Assembly: GCA_000151295.1 (NCBI GenBank)
Contig: GG745355.1
Coordinates: forward strand, 1-64,000
Source: Allomyces macrogynus ATCC 38327
Taxonomy: Eukaryota; Blastocladiomycota; Blastocladiomycetes; Blastocladiales; Blastocladiaceae
DNA length: 64,000 bases
Reading direction: 5' to 3'
The notes under the pieces: model-generated
The model's input: only the letters and a program-made list of their open reading frames with translations
Told to the model about the DNA's origin: nothing
Databases searched by the model: none
Program-made: the position numbers and the translations under genes
In this document: piece after piece, positions 19,770 to 31,299 of the stretch
Layout of the letters: the number at the start of each line of letters is the position of its first letter
Position numbering within the stretch: the first letter of the stretch is position 1

Positions 19770-21627
19770 ATGGCTGCCGCCCGCAATGACCGACACGGAC
19801 CCGACACGCCAACAGCGCACCATGTCCTGACCGCGCGCTTCTCCGTGTCGCTGCCGGCCCTGGCCACCGACGCCGGCGCCACTGTGCGTCCGGCGCAGGC
19901 CAAGGTCACCGTTGCTGCAACGTTGGCCGTTCCGACGACGCGCTCTGAGGCCCTCCCCGACCTTGCAAGTCTCGCTGCTACCCTCGACATCGACGCGGCC
20001 CCAAGCGCATTGCCAGCCGCTGCCGCGAGTGCGCACCGCGTCGTTGGCGCTCACTTTGCCTGTTCGCTCTCGGTCCCGGCTGCAACGCCCGCTGCTGGCG
20101 GCGAGATACGGCCCCAATGCAATGCTGCGTCGAGCGCGTGGATCGCCAAGTGCCTCGCTGCCGTGTGGGCGCCCATGGACGTTGTCGTCGTGCCACATCA
20201 CCTTGATCAGCACGCGGCGCTCGACAACCCGCACACGCTGGTTCTTGGTGCGTACGGTGTTCCCTTCGCTCCATTGCTCCATTCTCTCTCTGATCCTCTT
20301 CTGACACTTGTCGTCGATAGCGTCTGCCACGATGATCCCGCGCGCCAGCGCGTCGCTCGTTCATGCTCATCCGCAGCTGCGCCTGCCCGCCCCGTCACGC
20401 ACCGCGACACTCATCGCTATCCACGTTCATGTGCACATTCCCGCTCGCGTCGCGTCGGAAGTGCGCGCGGGCCTTTGCTCGCCAACCCCGGTCACTGACC
20501 CGGCGACTCGCGCTTTTGTTGCAGCGCTCGTTATTGCGACCCGCGTGCACTTTCAGCGGCTCTTCCCGCGCATCTTTTCCGCGCCCTACGTGACCACTAT
20601 CACCAAGTCGGCCACCTACCTCCCGACGATGGCCACAGCCATGGCCAACATTCTGCATCGTCGACGAGCGGCGCGACTTTCGGAACAGCCCGCCGAGTCG
20701 CTGGTTCCGGTGCCCGCTGCCGACCACGTCCACCCGGAACCTGCGGCACCAGCAACTCGATTCGGCGACGAAACCGACTTGATTACCGCTGCGACCCACC
20801 TGGCATCGACGGACGCGACGACGCAGTTGCTCTATCGCCTCATCCGCACCGCTGCGCTCAAGATACGGATTCCGCGACCGGCGCCCGACTGGATCGCAAG
20901 CGTCGCAAGTGGACGACCGGGAGCGCCCGTCAGCGACGGCGAACCACCCCCGCTGAACCATTCGCAGCACCGCGTGCGCGACGCGCATGCTGCACTGGAA
21001 CCGGCGTGGCTCGCCGAGATCGACGACTACGCGTGGGAACCCATTGTCGCACAGGATGCAGGCGGTTCCCAAGTGCCCACCGGCGCGTCCTCGATGCACT
21101 CTTCATCCTTGGATGGCGTCAACTGGGAACCGCTCGGTGTCGCTGCAGTGGGCGGGTTCCCACCGAGTTCGTCGGACTTGGCGGGTCTCGCCGAATCGAT
21201 GACGCAGGACGACGTGCCCTGGGAACCGCTCGGTCGCGTCGGTGTCGATCCGCGAGATCCGCTCGGGCACATCGGCGCCGACGCACGGCCGCCGGTCCTG
21301 CAACTCGCGAATGGGCCTGGTTTCGCTGAGTCGGCGACGCTTGACGACGTGTCGTGGGTTCGTGTGGGACCAGTCGTCACGCATGCCGACCTGGTACCGC
21401 CACATCGAGGTCGTGCGGCTCCAGAATCGGCCGAGGCCGTGGAGGACGTGGAAATGGTCGATAACGATGATGAAGACGATTTGTGGGAGTGGCAGCGCGT
21501 ACGTGACGGCGTGAACGTGCCGGCGCTTCCTGACCTGTCCGAGATGGCGCGCCGGGCCGCTGCGCTGGCTGAGTTTGTTGAGGACAATGAGATGGCGTGG
21601 GAGCCGCTTGGTCACGGCCGGCTGTAG
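19770..21627 (+). CDS. Unrecognised protein with six C-terminal Atg8-interaction-like (WxxL) motifs
   Basis: Exons: 19770-20247 and 20321-21627 (594 residues), phase-compatible. I do not recognise the N-terminal 390 residues; they are Ala/Val/Pro-rich with alternating hydrophobic stretches (TATLIAIHVHVHIPARV) and an Arg-rich turn (LHRRRAARL). The C-terminal 200 residues repeat a short acidic-aromatic motif: DDYAWEPI (W398), DGVNWEPL (W428), DDVPWEPL (W460), DDVSWVRV (W505), WEWQRV (W550) and EMAWEPL (W586). All six fit W-x-x-(L/I/V) with acidic residues near by, the pattern of Atg8-family interaction motifs (plant NBR1 uses WDPI). A role as an autophagy receptor or adaptor is inference. The first ATG is chosen by frame; upstream starts are possible. 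Confidence 0.65.
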
Positions 21628-22301
21628 GAAGGGATCGATGCGCGTGGGGTCCCGTATGAGGTGGAGTCCGATATGAAAGTGGATTAAGACGTGTTTCTTC
21701 AACGGCTGATGCAGGGTTACACTTTTTGATGCGGGATCGCTTCCATTTCCGCCAACGACGGACGCGGGCGACCGGATCCCCTCAAGCTCGCGCTGCCACC
21801 CGGCAGTCATGGGTGCGACTGCGCCGACGGCGACCGAGTCGGGATCGCCATCGTTGGTCGCCATGGGTAGACGATACGCCTCAGCCACGGCAGCGCGACT
21901 CGGCTTGTTGCACTGGCGCCGTGCGGTCCTCCGCGCGCTCCCGTCCTCGCGTTGTGTTCGTTGTGTTGAGGTTTGCTTGCGTTGTATGTCTTGTCTGTAA
22001 TTACAACAGGGCGCCAAGGTCTGCAAGTTCGCATTTCGAAAGGAAGGGCTGCGCAGCCCTCAACGCACCACATCATGTTTGGGGCCATTCGGCCGCAGAA
22101 ATGGAATTGAAAACGAGAACCAAACGCGGGATCAGTCGCGCGAAAACGGATTCATTTCAATGGTTTCGTTTTTTGCGAATCGCATCTAGATACACCCTTG
22201 GGAATTGGTAGCCCCTCATCAAATAAACACCTGCAAGCCAAAACCAGAGTCAGAACTGCCTTTCAACCAAGTTTCAGAAATCTCGGACATTGGTACCGTC
22301 G
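21628..22301. other. Convergent intergenic region
   Basis: This lies between the tail-to-tail multi-AIM and MFSD1-like genes. No gene was recognised. The last 200 bases are visibly less GC-rich. Confidence 0.5.
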
Positions 22302-24951
22302 TCAATGCAGTTGTCGGAAACAGACGGCGACAGTGACGCCGCCCAGCACCGCCAGCGCCGCCAACGCATTCATTGCCAACCCATACGAACTATCCTGCGC
22401 AATCAGCGCCGCGATCCCGGCGGGAATCATCGCGAGCGACCCGTTCACACAGCATGTGACGACCCCGTACGCCGTCGACAGCGTGCGCGGGTCGTGCACA
22501 ATATACGGGATCAGCGGCCACAACATCGACGCACCGACCGCATACGCCGTCCCGCACCCAAGCAGTGCCGGTAACAGGAACCGGCGGTCTTCCGAGTGCC
22601 CAAACGCGAGACAGACGAGCGCGAGCAAAACACCGTTCGCGTGCAGCGCAAACTGTCGCTGCCGGTGCGACATGCGCTCAAACAGGTACCCCGAAACCGG
22701 GACGACAAGCGTCGCCATCGTGTCGGCGAGCGCGACCATCGACCCGGCCTCGGTCGCGGCGAGACCGTACTTGGACTGCAAGAAACCCGACGCCAAACTC
22801 GTCACCGTGTTGCACGTACCGTAGACGCTCACCATACCGAGCGCGAGAGCCCAGTACTCGATGGGGAACGATCGCAATACCCACTGGCCGTCGGCCGCCG
22901 CAGGCGGGTCCGGGACCAAGTACGCGCTCGCCGGGATCGGGATCGCCGAGCCCATGACCGAAGGGACGACTGTCGCGGGCGGCCGCGGCTTTTCATCGCT
23001 CCTGTAGTCGGCGGGATCCTCGGCGCTCGTCGTTGCGTGACCAAACGCGTCACTCAGCGTCCGCTCGAGCCACCATCCGTGCCGTGTCTGTGCGTCGAGG
23101 TCCGGCACACCATGAGCCGGATCGCGCGCGACGGGCCACGGCTCGACTCCCGCCGTCGACCCCGCATCGTCGTGGCGACCCGGGACCGTGGAAACGAGGC
23201 CTAGTGTCGACATGCGACGGCTACCCACGGGCGGTGAGACCGCGGATGCGTGCAATAACGGCGTGCCCTCGGAGACGGACGGGGGTGCGCGCAAACTCGC
23301 CCACGAATCAAAGCTCTGCAGCCGCGACCGATGCGAGAGGTGTCGTGGGCGGCGGAAACGGGCCTCGGACGCGGATCGTAGGAGTGATACGGGCACGTCC
23401 TCTTCGTCATCCGACGAGACGTGGTGCGCGGATTGCGCGCGGTGGTAGTCGATGAGGCATGCGAACGCGCCGAGAACGAGAGAGATGGAGCAAAGGATCA
23501 GGGCCAACATCCCCGCGACCGAGGGGCCAAAGCGCGTCGCGATGACGGGCGTGAGCAGGTCGTTCATGACGGAACCCAATCTGCACAGTGGCAAGTGCGC
23601 GCGACGAGGTCAGGAATGGGTGCAATGCGAAGCAAAGTGGCGCGAAACCGTGAGCAACGAACCGTGCCAGCGCGAGATGGAAACCGAGCGCAAATCCCAG
23701 CGATCGTTCATGGAACCTGACAGAAAGCAAGACCGTCAAATTGGTGTCCAAAGTCGGCGAGGATGTGCCACACGAGGACGCACCAATCGCAAGTGATGCG
23801 AGTCTGCGATACACTGAGCGACTCGCCGCCGACGCCAAGGAGGAACCGGCCGAGGAGGAGCCACTCCATGCTGGTCCACTGGATGCCGAGCGCAACGAGC
23901 CCTTGGCCGGCGACGACCAAAGCGAGAAGGATCATGTGGATAGTCCGGGCACCTACACCGAGGAATCGCAAAGCATGAGCTTGCAAACTCGGTATAGATC
24001 GCACTGCGCGAACGCACCGTGGATATCAATCATTCGCCCCGCGAGAAACGGCATGACGGCATTCGGCAGCGCGTACATGGCGTACATGCGCCCAAACGGG
24101 CCTTGCCACGCGTCCTCGTCAAATCCGAACCGGTCCTCGAGCTGCGTGTTGAGTTGGCCCGGCAAATCAAACGCATAAAACGAGCCGGTCACAGACAGCG
24201 CGAGCGTCAGCAGGAGAAGCGGGCGGTTGGGAACGTGGGTCACTGCATCATCACGAGCAGCAACACTCCCACCGGCAATGGTCGCGGCGCCGCGGTGCAG
24301 AGGGAGCGCAACGACGCTTCCCGCACAGGAAGGCAAGACTCGACCCGCAACGCCGCCGAATCCGCAGATTTCGTCGCTGCTGGGCACTTCTCCCGTCAGG
24401 CCCAACGAACTGGCCACGTGCAGTGGAAGCGTCGTGGAAACGACGACGCCTGGGTCCATGGCGACAACAAACGTGGTGGTGGGAGGCTCGACGCCATCGC
24501 AAAAGACGGACGGGTCGGGGATCATCGGGTCGTTTTCATGGCCGTCGTGCGGCCCAGCACCATGGTCGTCTCTGCGCTGCTCCACAGGGCCAGGGCCACG
24601 GTCAATCGGGAGCCCGAACCGGAGCATTCCAGGTGGAAAAACATCGTCTTTCGCGTCAGCGACCGAAGCCGTGTAGGTTGAGCCCGTCGCACACAGACTC
24701 GACGAGAAAACGGAATGGCCCGTCAGCGTCATAGTATCGCCGCGGAAATGAGAGTGGTGCACCGGATGCGGCAGGTCGTCGGCGTCCGGGAGCGTCGCAG
24801 AAATCGGCTCGTACGGGTTGGTGGTACATTCAGGTGGTCGTGCACAGCGAGGACCATTCCCTTGTAGCGGCAGCGTATTGGATGCGGACTCGGGTCGTGG
24901 CGAGAGAGAACGAGGCAGGGACGTTGGCGACCGAGCGGATGTCGAGGACAT
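22302..24951 (-). CDS. MFSD1-like major facilitator transporter, enlarged
   Basis: MFSD1 proteins export dipeptides from lysosomes. Exons: 24951-24018, 23952-23784, 23716-23663, 23580-22302 (811 residues). Family signatures: DLPGQLNTQLEDRFG, MYALPNAVMPFLAGRMID, LLGRFLLGVGGESLSVSQ (the GGESL(S/A)V(S/A)Q hallmark), ERSLGFALGFHLALARLGSV and a C-terminal six-helix half (EYWALALGMVSVYGTCNTV onward). Animal MFSD1 is about 465 residues. Here about 215 extra N-terminal residues precede the first helix (near PNRPLLLLTLALS) and about 200 residues fill the central loop, including EGTPLL, a (D/E)xxxL(L/I) lysosome-sorting pattern. An in-frame ATG at 25164 would extend it further. Substrate and vacuolar location are inferred. 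Confidence 0.85.
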
Positions 24952-25441
24952 GGGCCGCGAAATTCGAATGACGAGGTGCGTGAAGAGCTTCTGTCGCCGT
25001 GGACTCGAGATGGTCGGATCTGCACAGGACGCACAGCGACGGAAGAAACGGTGGGTCGGTCGAGATCCAGTCGCGGCGGCAGGATGAACCGAGAGGGCGC
25101 CGGGCAGGCACACTGGGCTGGAGAGAAGCAAATTTGATGAGCTTGGTGAGGCACGCTGCAGCAAGTTACGTTTGGTGTCCGGACGAAATAATGTTGTTTT
25201 GGTTTGCGACGTCGCAGCGGCAGAAAGGTGCTGATGTGACCTGTCACCATGTCAAACTAGCAAACCAGCAAACACACAAAAATCAAAAGGAACACTTGCT
25301 CAAAGAGGTTTCGACTGCGCCTCGCAATTTCGATCCCAAATGCAAGCGCAGACGCGACATGATAGGTGCTTGCCTGATCCACCTCTTTGCGACGGACTTG
25401 TACGCAGTTCCGAACACGCGGAAAGCAATGGGCACAAGACT
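24952..25441. other. Upstream of the MFSD1-like gene, nothing recognised
   Basis: The frame of the MFSD1-like gene stays open to an ATG at 25164, with an Arg/Ser/Pro-rich stretch of uncertain reality. Beyond that no gene is supported. Confidence 0.4.
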
Positions 25442-26265
25442 TCACTCAGCAACATCGTGCGCTGCCGTGCGCCCAACCTTGTCAGCGGACTGAATGGATT
25501 GTTGAGTTCGAGCAGCATTTTCAATGTCGAAGCAAACGGCGCAAGGCTCAGGATAATTGGAAGCGACCACCACGAGACGCGTTTTCTTGGTTTTCCTTTC
25601 GATGCGCATCCAGCGGCTGACACGATGAGAGTCACTGGAGGAGGTTGGTCCTCTCTGCTGTGCTTTCCAACAACGGCGTGCAGTCCAATAACTCACAGCC
25701 CCAACTGCATTCTGTTCGCCCAGCAGACCCCACAGGCGATCGCTGCCAGACTTCGTCAAGTGAGCAAGACTGTCCTGCAATTGACAAACCAGGATAGCCA
25801 AGCGTTGAAGTTCAATCGCCTGAGTAGTCACAATACCCAGCTTGTGAGCGTGGCAGATCAATGGATCGCAATGCGCAGACACAGCTTGTAGAAGGGGCGG
25901 CAAGTGACGTGAAATGTTCGTGCTTTCTGGCTCACCCTGTGGCTTAAGGCAGCCAATCCACTCAGCCATATGCAACAAGATCACACATGGCAGTTGACTG
26001 AGTTGCATTCCTGGCATCGATTTCGTTGAGCATGACGGTTCGCAGGAAGTCTGAACGTTGTTCAGAGGGAGCTGATGGTGATCAGGACCAAGTCCATGAG
26101 CTTTCTGCACTTGACCTGTATTGATTCAAGAGAGCAAGTGCAAACATGATCATGTGGAGCAGCAATTATTTCGACATGACAATCCGAGAGTTCTGCCACA
26201 CCATGAATGAATCCTCTGTTTAAAATCGCGCCAGAGAACAGAGCCTGCACTTCAATGTTGCTCAA
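25442..26265 (-). CDS. Unrecognised ORF pair in an atypical-composition island
   Basis: Minus-strand frames at 26265-26062 (67 residues) and 26110-25442 (222 residues) overlap in different frames. I see no known domain. The longer one has short hydrophobic/Leu-rich stretches (LAILVCQLQDSLAHL) and several Cys and His residues. Base composition from about 25.2 to 26.9 kb looks clearly less GC-rich than the genes on either side. It may be a relic of a mobile element or non-coding sequence; reality as a gene is doubtful. Confidence 0.2.
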
Positions 26266-27372
26266 GCAGATGTCATGAACTAAAAGTCATTCTACCACAG
26301 TAACACCTGCAAACCCATTCTGCTGCACAGTTGCTTCTTGGCGACCAGCAAAACAGTGATTTTGGTCAATTATTGAACACAACAAGCACCTTTTAGCTCC
26401 ACCGTTTTGCATTTTCTGGCAGAAGAAAGCAATAACTGCCTGTGCACACCAGAATCAGCTCTTCATTACAGCCCACAATTGACCACCACGAATGGAAGTC
26501 ATTGCCCTCTCAAAACCAGTTCGTGAGGGCAGCTCACGTTTCCCTAGGTGACTGTTGGCTCCCCTGTGAACTGCTCCATTGCAGCCTGTCAGTTTTCACA
26601 AAGAAAAACGCTAACAGCAATGCCAACAACAACAACATCATTGTCTTCTCAGCAACAGTCCATCGCAAGCTCCAAACCCAACGTTCCCAATTGCCCAGAC
26701 ATCTGATTTTACCACATTCCCCAGCCAATTGCAAACAGTGCAGAGTAGCAAAACAGTTGTGTGACCAATGAATGGGTATGACTGAAGCCAGGCTCAAATC
26801 CAGGGCTTCTGGCATACTTGTGCATTTCGGCGAGCGGTTGTGCGATTCAAATGTCTTAGGGCAATCTTGAAGTTTCTTTGTCTCTATTCTGTTTTCCAAT
26901 GTCCGACCAAGCCGTCAACAGAAGACACGGCAGGCGTCTCCTGCCTCGGTGTCACTTGCACGTGCCGTGGCGGCTTGCCGGCCAATGTGGGCGCAGCGCA
27001 GCCGCACTGCCTTACTTCACACTCACAGTTCACAGCAACGCATAGCGCGCCAAGTCGCACCATCGCTGACCGACCAAACTGACGGCATCGGCTTCGACGA
27101 CGACGACGACGACGTCGCCGCGCCTGCCCCGCCTACCGCATCGACACCCCCGGGACTGCCTGCAGTCGCTGCGACCGCTCCCGCGCCTCTCACCCACAGC
27201 GCCCCCTCTCGCGCGGTCCCCTGTCCGCACCGCCACCCACGGCCCCGCCGCTCTGACCAGACCGACCGACCGACTCGGCTGCGACCCCCAACCCTCCACG
27301 AATTTATCGGGTTGCACCAGCTTGCCGCTCCCGCACGCCGTACACGCAGCAACGCACGCCTTAGTCAAGACC
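26266..27372. other. Intergenic, lower GC then CG-rich promoter
   Basis: The sequence to about 26950 is lower in GC, with short ORFs lacking motifs. From 27090 a run of CGA/ACG triplets begins (about 27096-27116), followed by the presumed 5' region of the next gene. Confidence 0.4.
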
Positions 27373-29523
27373 ATGGCCGAGCACCACCGTACCGTCACCA
27401 CCTCGTCGGAAATCTCCGTCGGCGACATTTCCTCGCTCTCCGAGGACGACGACGACCTTCTGCCCGACGAAGACTCTCTCTACCGCGCGATTGCCGCGCA
27501 CCCGACCGGCCACGGCCACGGCCACCACTATGCGCCGTCTGCCGCTGCCATTTCCGCGGCTGGCGCCGGCCACTATCACCCGCATCCGCACGCGGCGCAC
27601 CCCGGCGGCACAGGCGGCGCGCCACCGGTCCCGCAACCGCCATCGGGTCTCTACTCGGTCCCGGCCGCCGTCAACTCGGCCGTTTCCCTGCGGCAAGCGC
27701 TGGCTGCGGACCCATCGCTCGCGCTCGCTGCCGCCTCGTCCTTTGCCGGCCTCCGACTCGGCGCCGATGCCGCACCGGCGCAACCAGTCCCCGCGACGCC
27801 CCCCACCCACTCGGAGGCGACGACCCTCGGCGACGTTCTTTCCAGCAGCCAGGGCAGTTCGCCGCTCGTCGCGCGCGCGCCGCGGTTGATCCCAGACTCG
27901 CCCACGGGCAAACCGCGGTCGTCGGGCACCGACTCGCTGATTGCCTTTCTCAACTCGAATCCGCCGGAACCGACCGTGCACGGGAGTAAAAAGGATAAGG
28001 GCATGCGCGGTCTGTTCAAGTGGAAGCGCGACAAGGACCGCGCCGGCGGGATTCGCGATACGCCCGGGGGTAAACCACGGAAACCCAAGATGGGCGTACC
28101 GGGGCAGGAGCCCAAGTTTGTGTTGCTGCAGGTGCCGTACGACCAAGTCGCGTCGGCCACGTCCTCGGCGTCGTCGGCGTCGGGGACCGCCGAGACAGTC
28201 GGTGGGGTGGGGATGGGGGTGACGGGACCAGTGCCGTACGGGTACGCTACCGGGAACGGCACGAGGGATGCGGGTTACCTCGGCGGCGGAAACGTGAGCG
28301 CGGCCGACATGTATGGCAACGCGTCGGCGAGCTCGAGCTCGGCGTCTTCCGGAACCGGGACGGACCCGCAGCAACAGCAGCAGCAACAGCAACAACAACA
28401 ACAACCGCAGCAGCCGCACGACGCGCCACTATCCGGGCCCAACGCACCAACCGACGCGACTGCGCCCCCCGCCGCGACGGCCGGTCCCCCGCTGCAACGG
28501 TCGAATTCGCGCACGTCTACCATGTCCCGACACCAGCGCCGACTCGCGAGTCTCATGGAACAGTCGGCCGCGCTCGAATCGAGCATGGCGTTGCGCAATG
28601 GCACCACCGACCCAGCGGTCGCTGCCCCGGCCGCGACCGCTCCGCCCGTCCGGCCACCGCGCACGTCGCTCGAATCGCTTGACGACCCCGTCTCTGTCTT
28701 CCTCGGCGCTGGCGGGGCCGGTGGCGAAAACGGCGACTTCCCACCTGGCACGGCGATTGACCGCCCGCACCCGCCGTCCAGCTCGACGCTCGTCTCCTCC
28801 GCCGCGCGGCTGTCGGCAGGCACGGCACCTCCCTCGTGGGCCGCGCACCGGCTCTCGGCCATGAGTGGCGGGACCAGTTCGCCACTGCACGACCCGACAT
28901 CTCCGACCGGCCGCGCCGGCAGTCCGGCATCCAACGGGTACGGCTCGCCGCACCTGAGTTCTGGGCTCGGCAGTGTCGGACGGCGGAAAGTGCGGCACGT
29001 GCAGACGCAGACCGGGTCCCGCGGCGCCGTGACGCGCGAAGTGCAGGCGGATCTTGGTCCCGCGACCGCGCCGACCGGATCGGCAGCGGCTGAGGCCGGC
29101 GAGGGCTTGACGGCGCTGCAGTCGCAGAACACGTCGCTGCAATCGAACGTGACGACGCTCAGTTCCGAAGTCACGCAATTGCAGGCCGAGACGGCAAGCT
29201 TGACCGCGCGGTTGACCGCGGCTGAGGCTGAGCTGACGCGCGCGCGCAACCATGCGGCTTCGGTCGAGATGCAGTACACGGACTTGCACGCGGCTTATGT
29301 GCACCAGGCGACGCTCGCGCAGCAGTTGGCCGAGGAATTGACAGAGACGCGCGCCGAGTTGGCGCAAAAGGTGGCGGAACACATGCAGCAGAACGACCAG
29401 TTTGAGCACCTCTCGCGGCTCGCGCACAGTAAAATGTGCCAGTTGATTGTGGAACGTATGGACCATGTCCGCGCGATTGACGAGTTGGAGCGGAGGATCG
29501 CGCGCGCGAGGGATACGCTCGTG
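27373..29523 (+). CDS. Large low-complexity protein with polyQ tract and coiled coil, truncated by gap
   Basis: The frame is open without introns from the ATG at 27373 into the N-gap (717 codons visible). I do not recognise a family. Residues 1-40 are acidic and Ser-rich (ISVGDISSLSEDDDDLL). His/Gly/Pro-rich sequence follows, then a basic block around residue 210 (KKDKGMRGLFKWKRDKDR). A glutamine tract (12 Q, then PQQP) lies near residue 335. After Ser/Pro-rich linkers a coiled coil runs from about residue 575 to the gap (LTALQSQNTSLQSNVTTLSS onward). It may act as a scaffold. The 3' part is missing. Confidence 0.7.
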
Positions 29524-30143
29524 NNNNNNNNNNNNNNNNNNNNNNNNNNNNNNNNNNNNNNNNNNNNNNNNNNNNNNNNNNNNNNNNNNNNNNNNNNNNN
29601 NNNNNNNNNNNNNNNNNNNNNNNNNNNNNNNNNNNNNNNNNNNNNNNNNNNNNNNNNNNNNNNNNNNNNNNNNNNNNNNNNNNNNNNNNNNNNNNNNNNN
29701 NNNNNNNNNNNNNNNNNNNNNNNNNNNNNNNNNNNNNNNNNNNNNNNNNNNNNNNNNNNNNNNNNNNNNNNNNNNNNNNNNNNNNNNNNNNNNNNNNNNN
29801 NNNNNNNNNNNNNNNNNNNNNNNNNNNNNNNNNNNNNNNNNNNNNNNNNNNNNNNNNNNNNNNNNNNNNNNNNNNNNNNNNNNNNNNNNNNNNNNNNNNN
29901 NNNNNNNNNNNNNNNNNNNNNNNNNNNNNNNNNNNNNNNNNNNNNNNNNNNNNNNNNNNNNNNNNNNNNNNNNNNNNNNNNNNNNNNNNNNNNNNNNNNN
30001 NNNNNNNNNNNNNNNNNNNNNNNNNNNNNNNNNNNNNNNNNNNNNNNNNNNNNNNNNNNNNNNNNNNNNNNNNNNNNNNNNNNNNNNNNNNNNNNNNNNN
30101 NNNNNNNNNNNNNNNNNNNNNNNNNNNNNNNNNNNNNNNNNNN
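29524..30143. other. Assembly gap (620 N)
   Basis: This is an unsequenced run of exactly 620 N inside or just after the coiled-coil gene. Its real length is unknown. Confidence 1.
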
Positions 30144-30238
30144 GCTCGTGGTGCATGCGTCTCTTTCGAGACGGTCGTGTTTCGGAGTTGGTTGTTGTCG
30201 TTCGCTGAGGACAGCGCGCCGAGCACGCGACGAACGTG
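30144..30238 (+). CDS. Possible C-terminal end of the gap-interrupted coiled-coil gene
   Basis: One frame after the gap reads about 31 codons (FETVVFRSWLLSFAEDSAPS) to a TGA at 30236-30238. It may be the end of the protein that enters the gap, but continuity cannot be shown. Confidence 0.25.
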
Positions 30239-31299
30239 ATTGACACGCTGTGGCGGAGCAAGCTGCAGCGGGGGCAGAGCCGCGGCCGGCCGAACGTTTC
30301 CGCACTTCATTGGCCGAGGCTGCGCAGCGCTGACACCTTTGACAGGACAGGGACGCGACGCGCTCCACGCCGCCGGCTCTGCGCGCGCGCGTCCCGTGCA
30401 CCAATTTTGGGCGCCCGTCGCTGCCTTCGCCACGGCCAACCACGACGGCTCCAGCGACGACCACCGCTGCCAGCCTCCGCTCTCCTGCTCAGCAAGCATC
30501 AGCCTGCAAGCCGCAACTGCACGACGACGGCCACGAGCGAGCGTTTGGTTCGCGAACAAATCAGCCAAGGCACCCGCCGCCGGCCCTTCTTCAGCTTTGG
30601 CTTGCGCCGGCCTGCCCTCTCTCGACGCGCCACCGACCCCGTGTCCCGTCTTGCCGTCGCCTGCTCGACTCGTTTGCTCCTCCCTGCCTTGGCACGCACG
30701 CACGACCTGCAAGCGGAACCAGCAACCCCCGGTCGCCCCGCCCTCATCGTCGACGTTCATCCTCTGTCGACCCGCCCAACCGACCGACCACTCTTGCTGG
30801 CCCGCCGTCTTGCAGCTCGTGCCGACTTGCCGCTGCGCCATCCATCCGCGCCGACCAACCGACCCTCCGGCCATTGTTCGCTGCCCGACGTTGCGGCGCT
30901 CGCTTGCTTGCTGCTGACACCGTGAGCACGCGCCTCCACGGTAAAAGGTATGTGCCCGCTCGCCCCGAATTTGCTTTGGTGTGACCTGGGCGTGGTTGTT
31001 CCGATACGAGGTGGCGAACCCGGGGCCATGTCCTCCCTTGCGCGACGCCGCCGCTGCGTGCCTACTTGCGTGTCAACGTTTGTTCCTCCCGCTCACCATC
31101 TCTGCACTTGTCCCGCTCGCTTCGGCCCTCGCCCTCTCGCCTCCCCCGCTCGTCAACCCGACCCGCTCGCTCCGGTCGGCCTCCCATTTCAGCTCTTCCA
31201 TCCATCGACCAATCAATCGACTCTCGTGTCGCCAGCGCCACCGTTGCGCCCCGTCCCCCCGCTCCCGCTCCTCGTCGCGCCACCAATCCCTCTTCCACT
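30239..31299. other. Upstream of G-alpha, no gene recognised
   Basis: This is CT-rich on the plus strand with several overlapping open frames in all phases and no motif. It is presumably promoter and leader of the G-alpha gene. Confidence 0.45.

Noticed and set aside
28429..30261. Long antisense frames across the polyQ gene and the gap
   Set aside because: Much of their length is N. The rest is the shadow of the plus-strand gene in GC-rich sequence.
30236..30925. Two overlapping plus-strand frames of about 225 codons upstream of G-alpha
   Set aside because: Neither shows a domain. The CT-rich promoter sequence leaves several frames open by chance.
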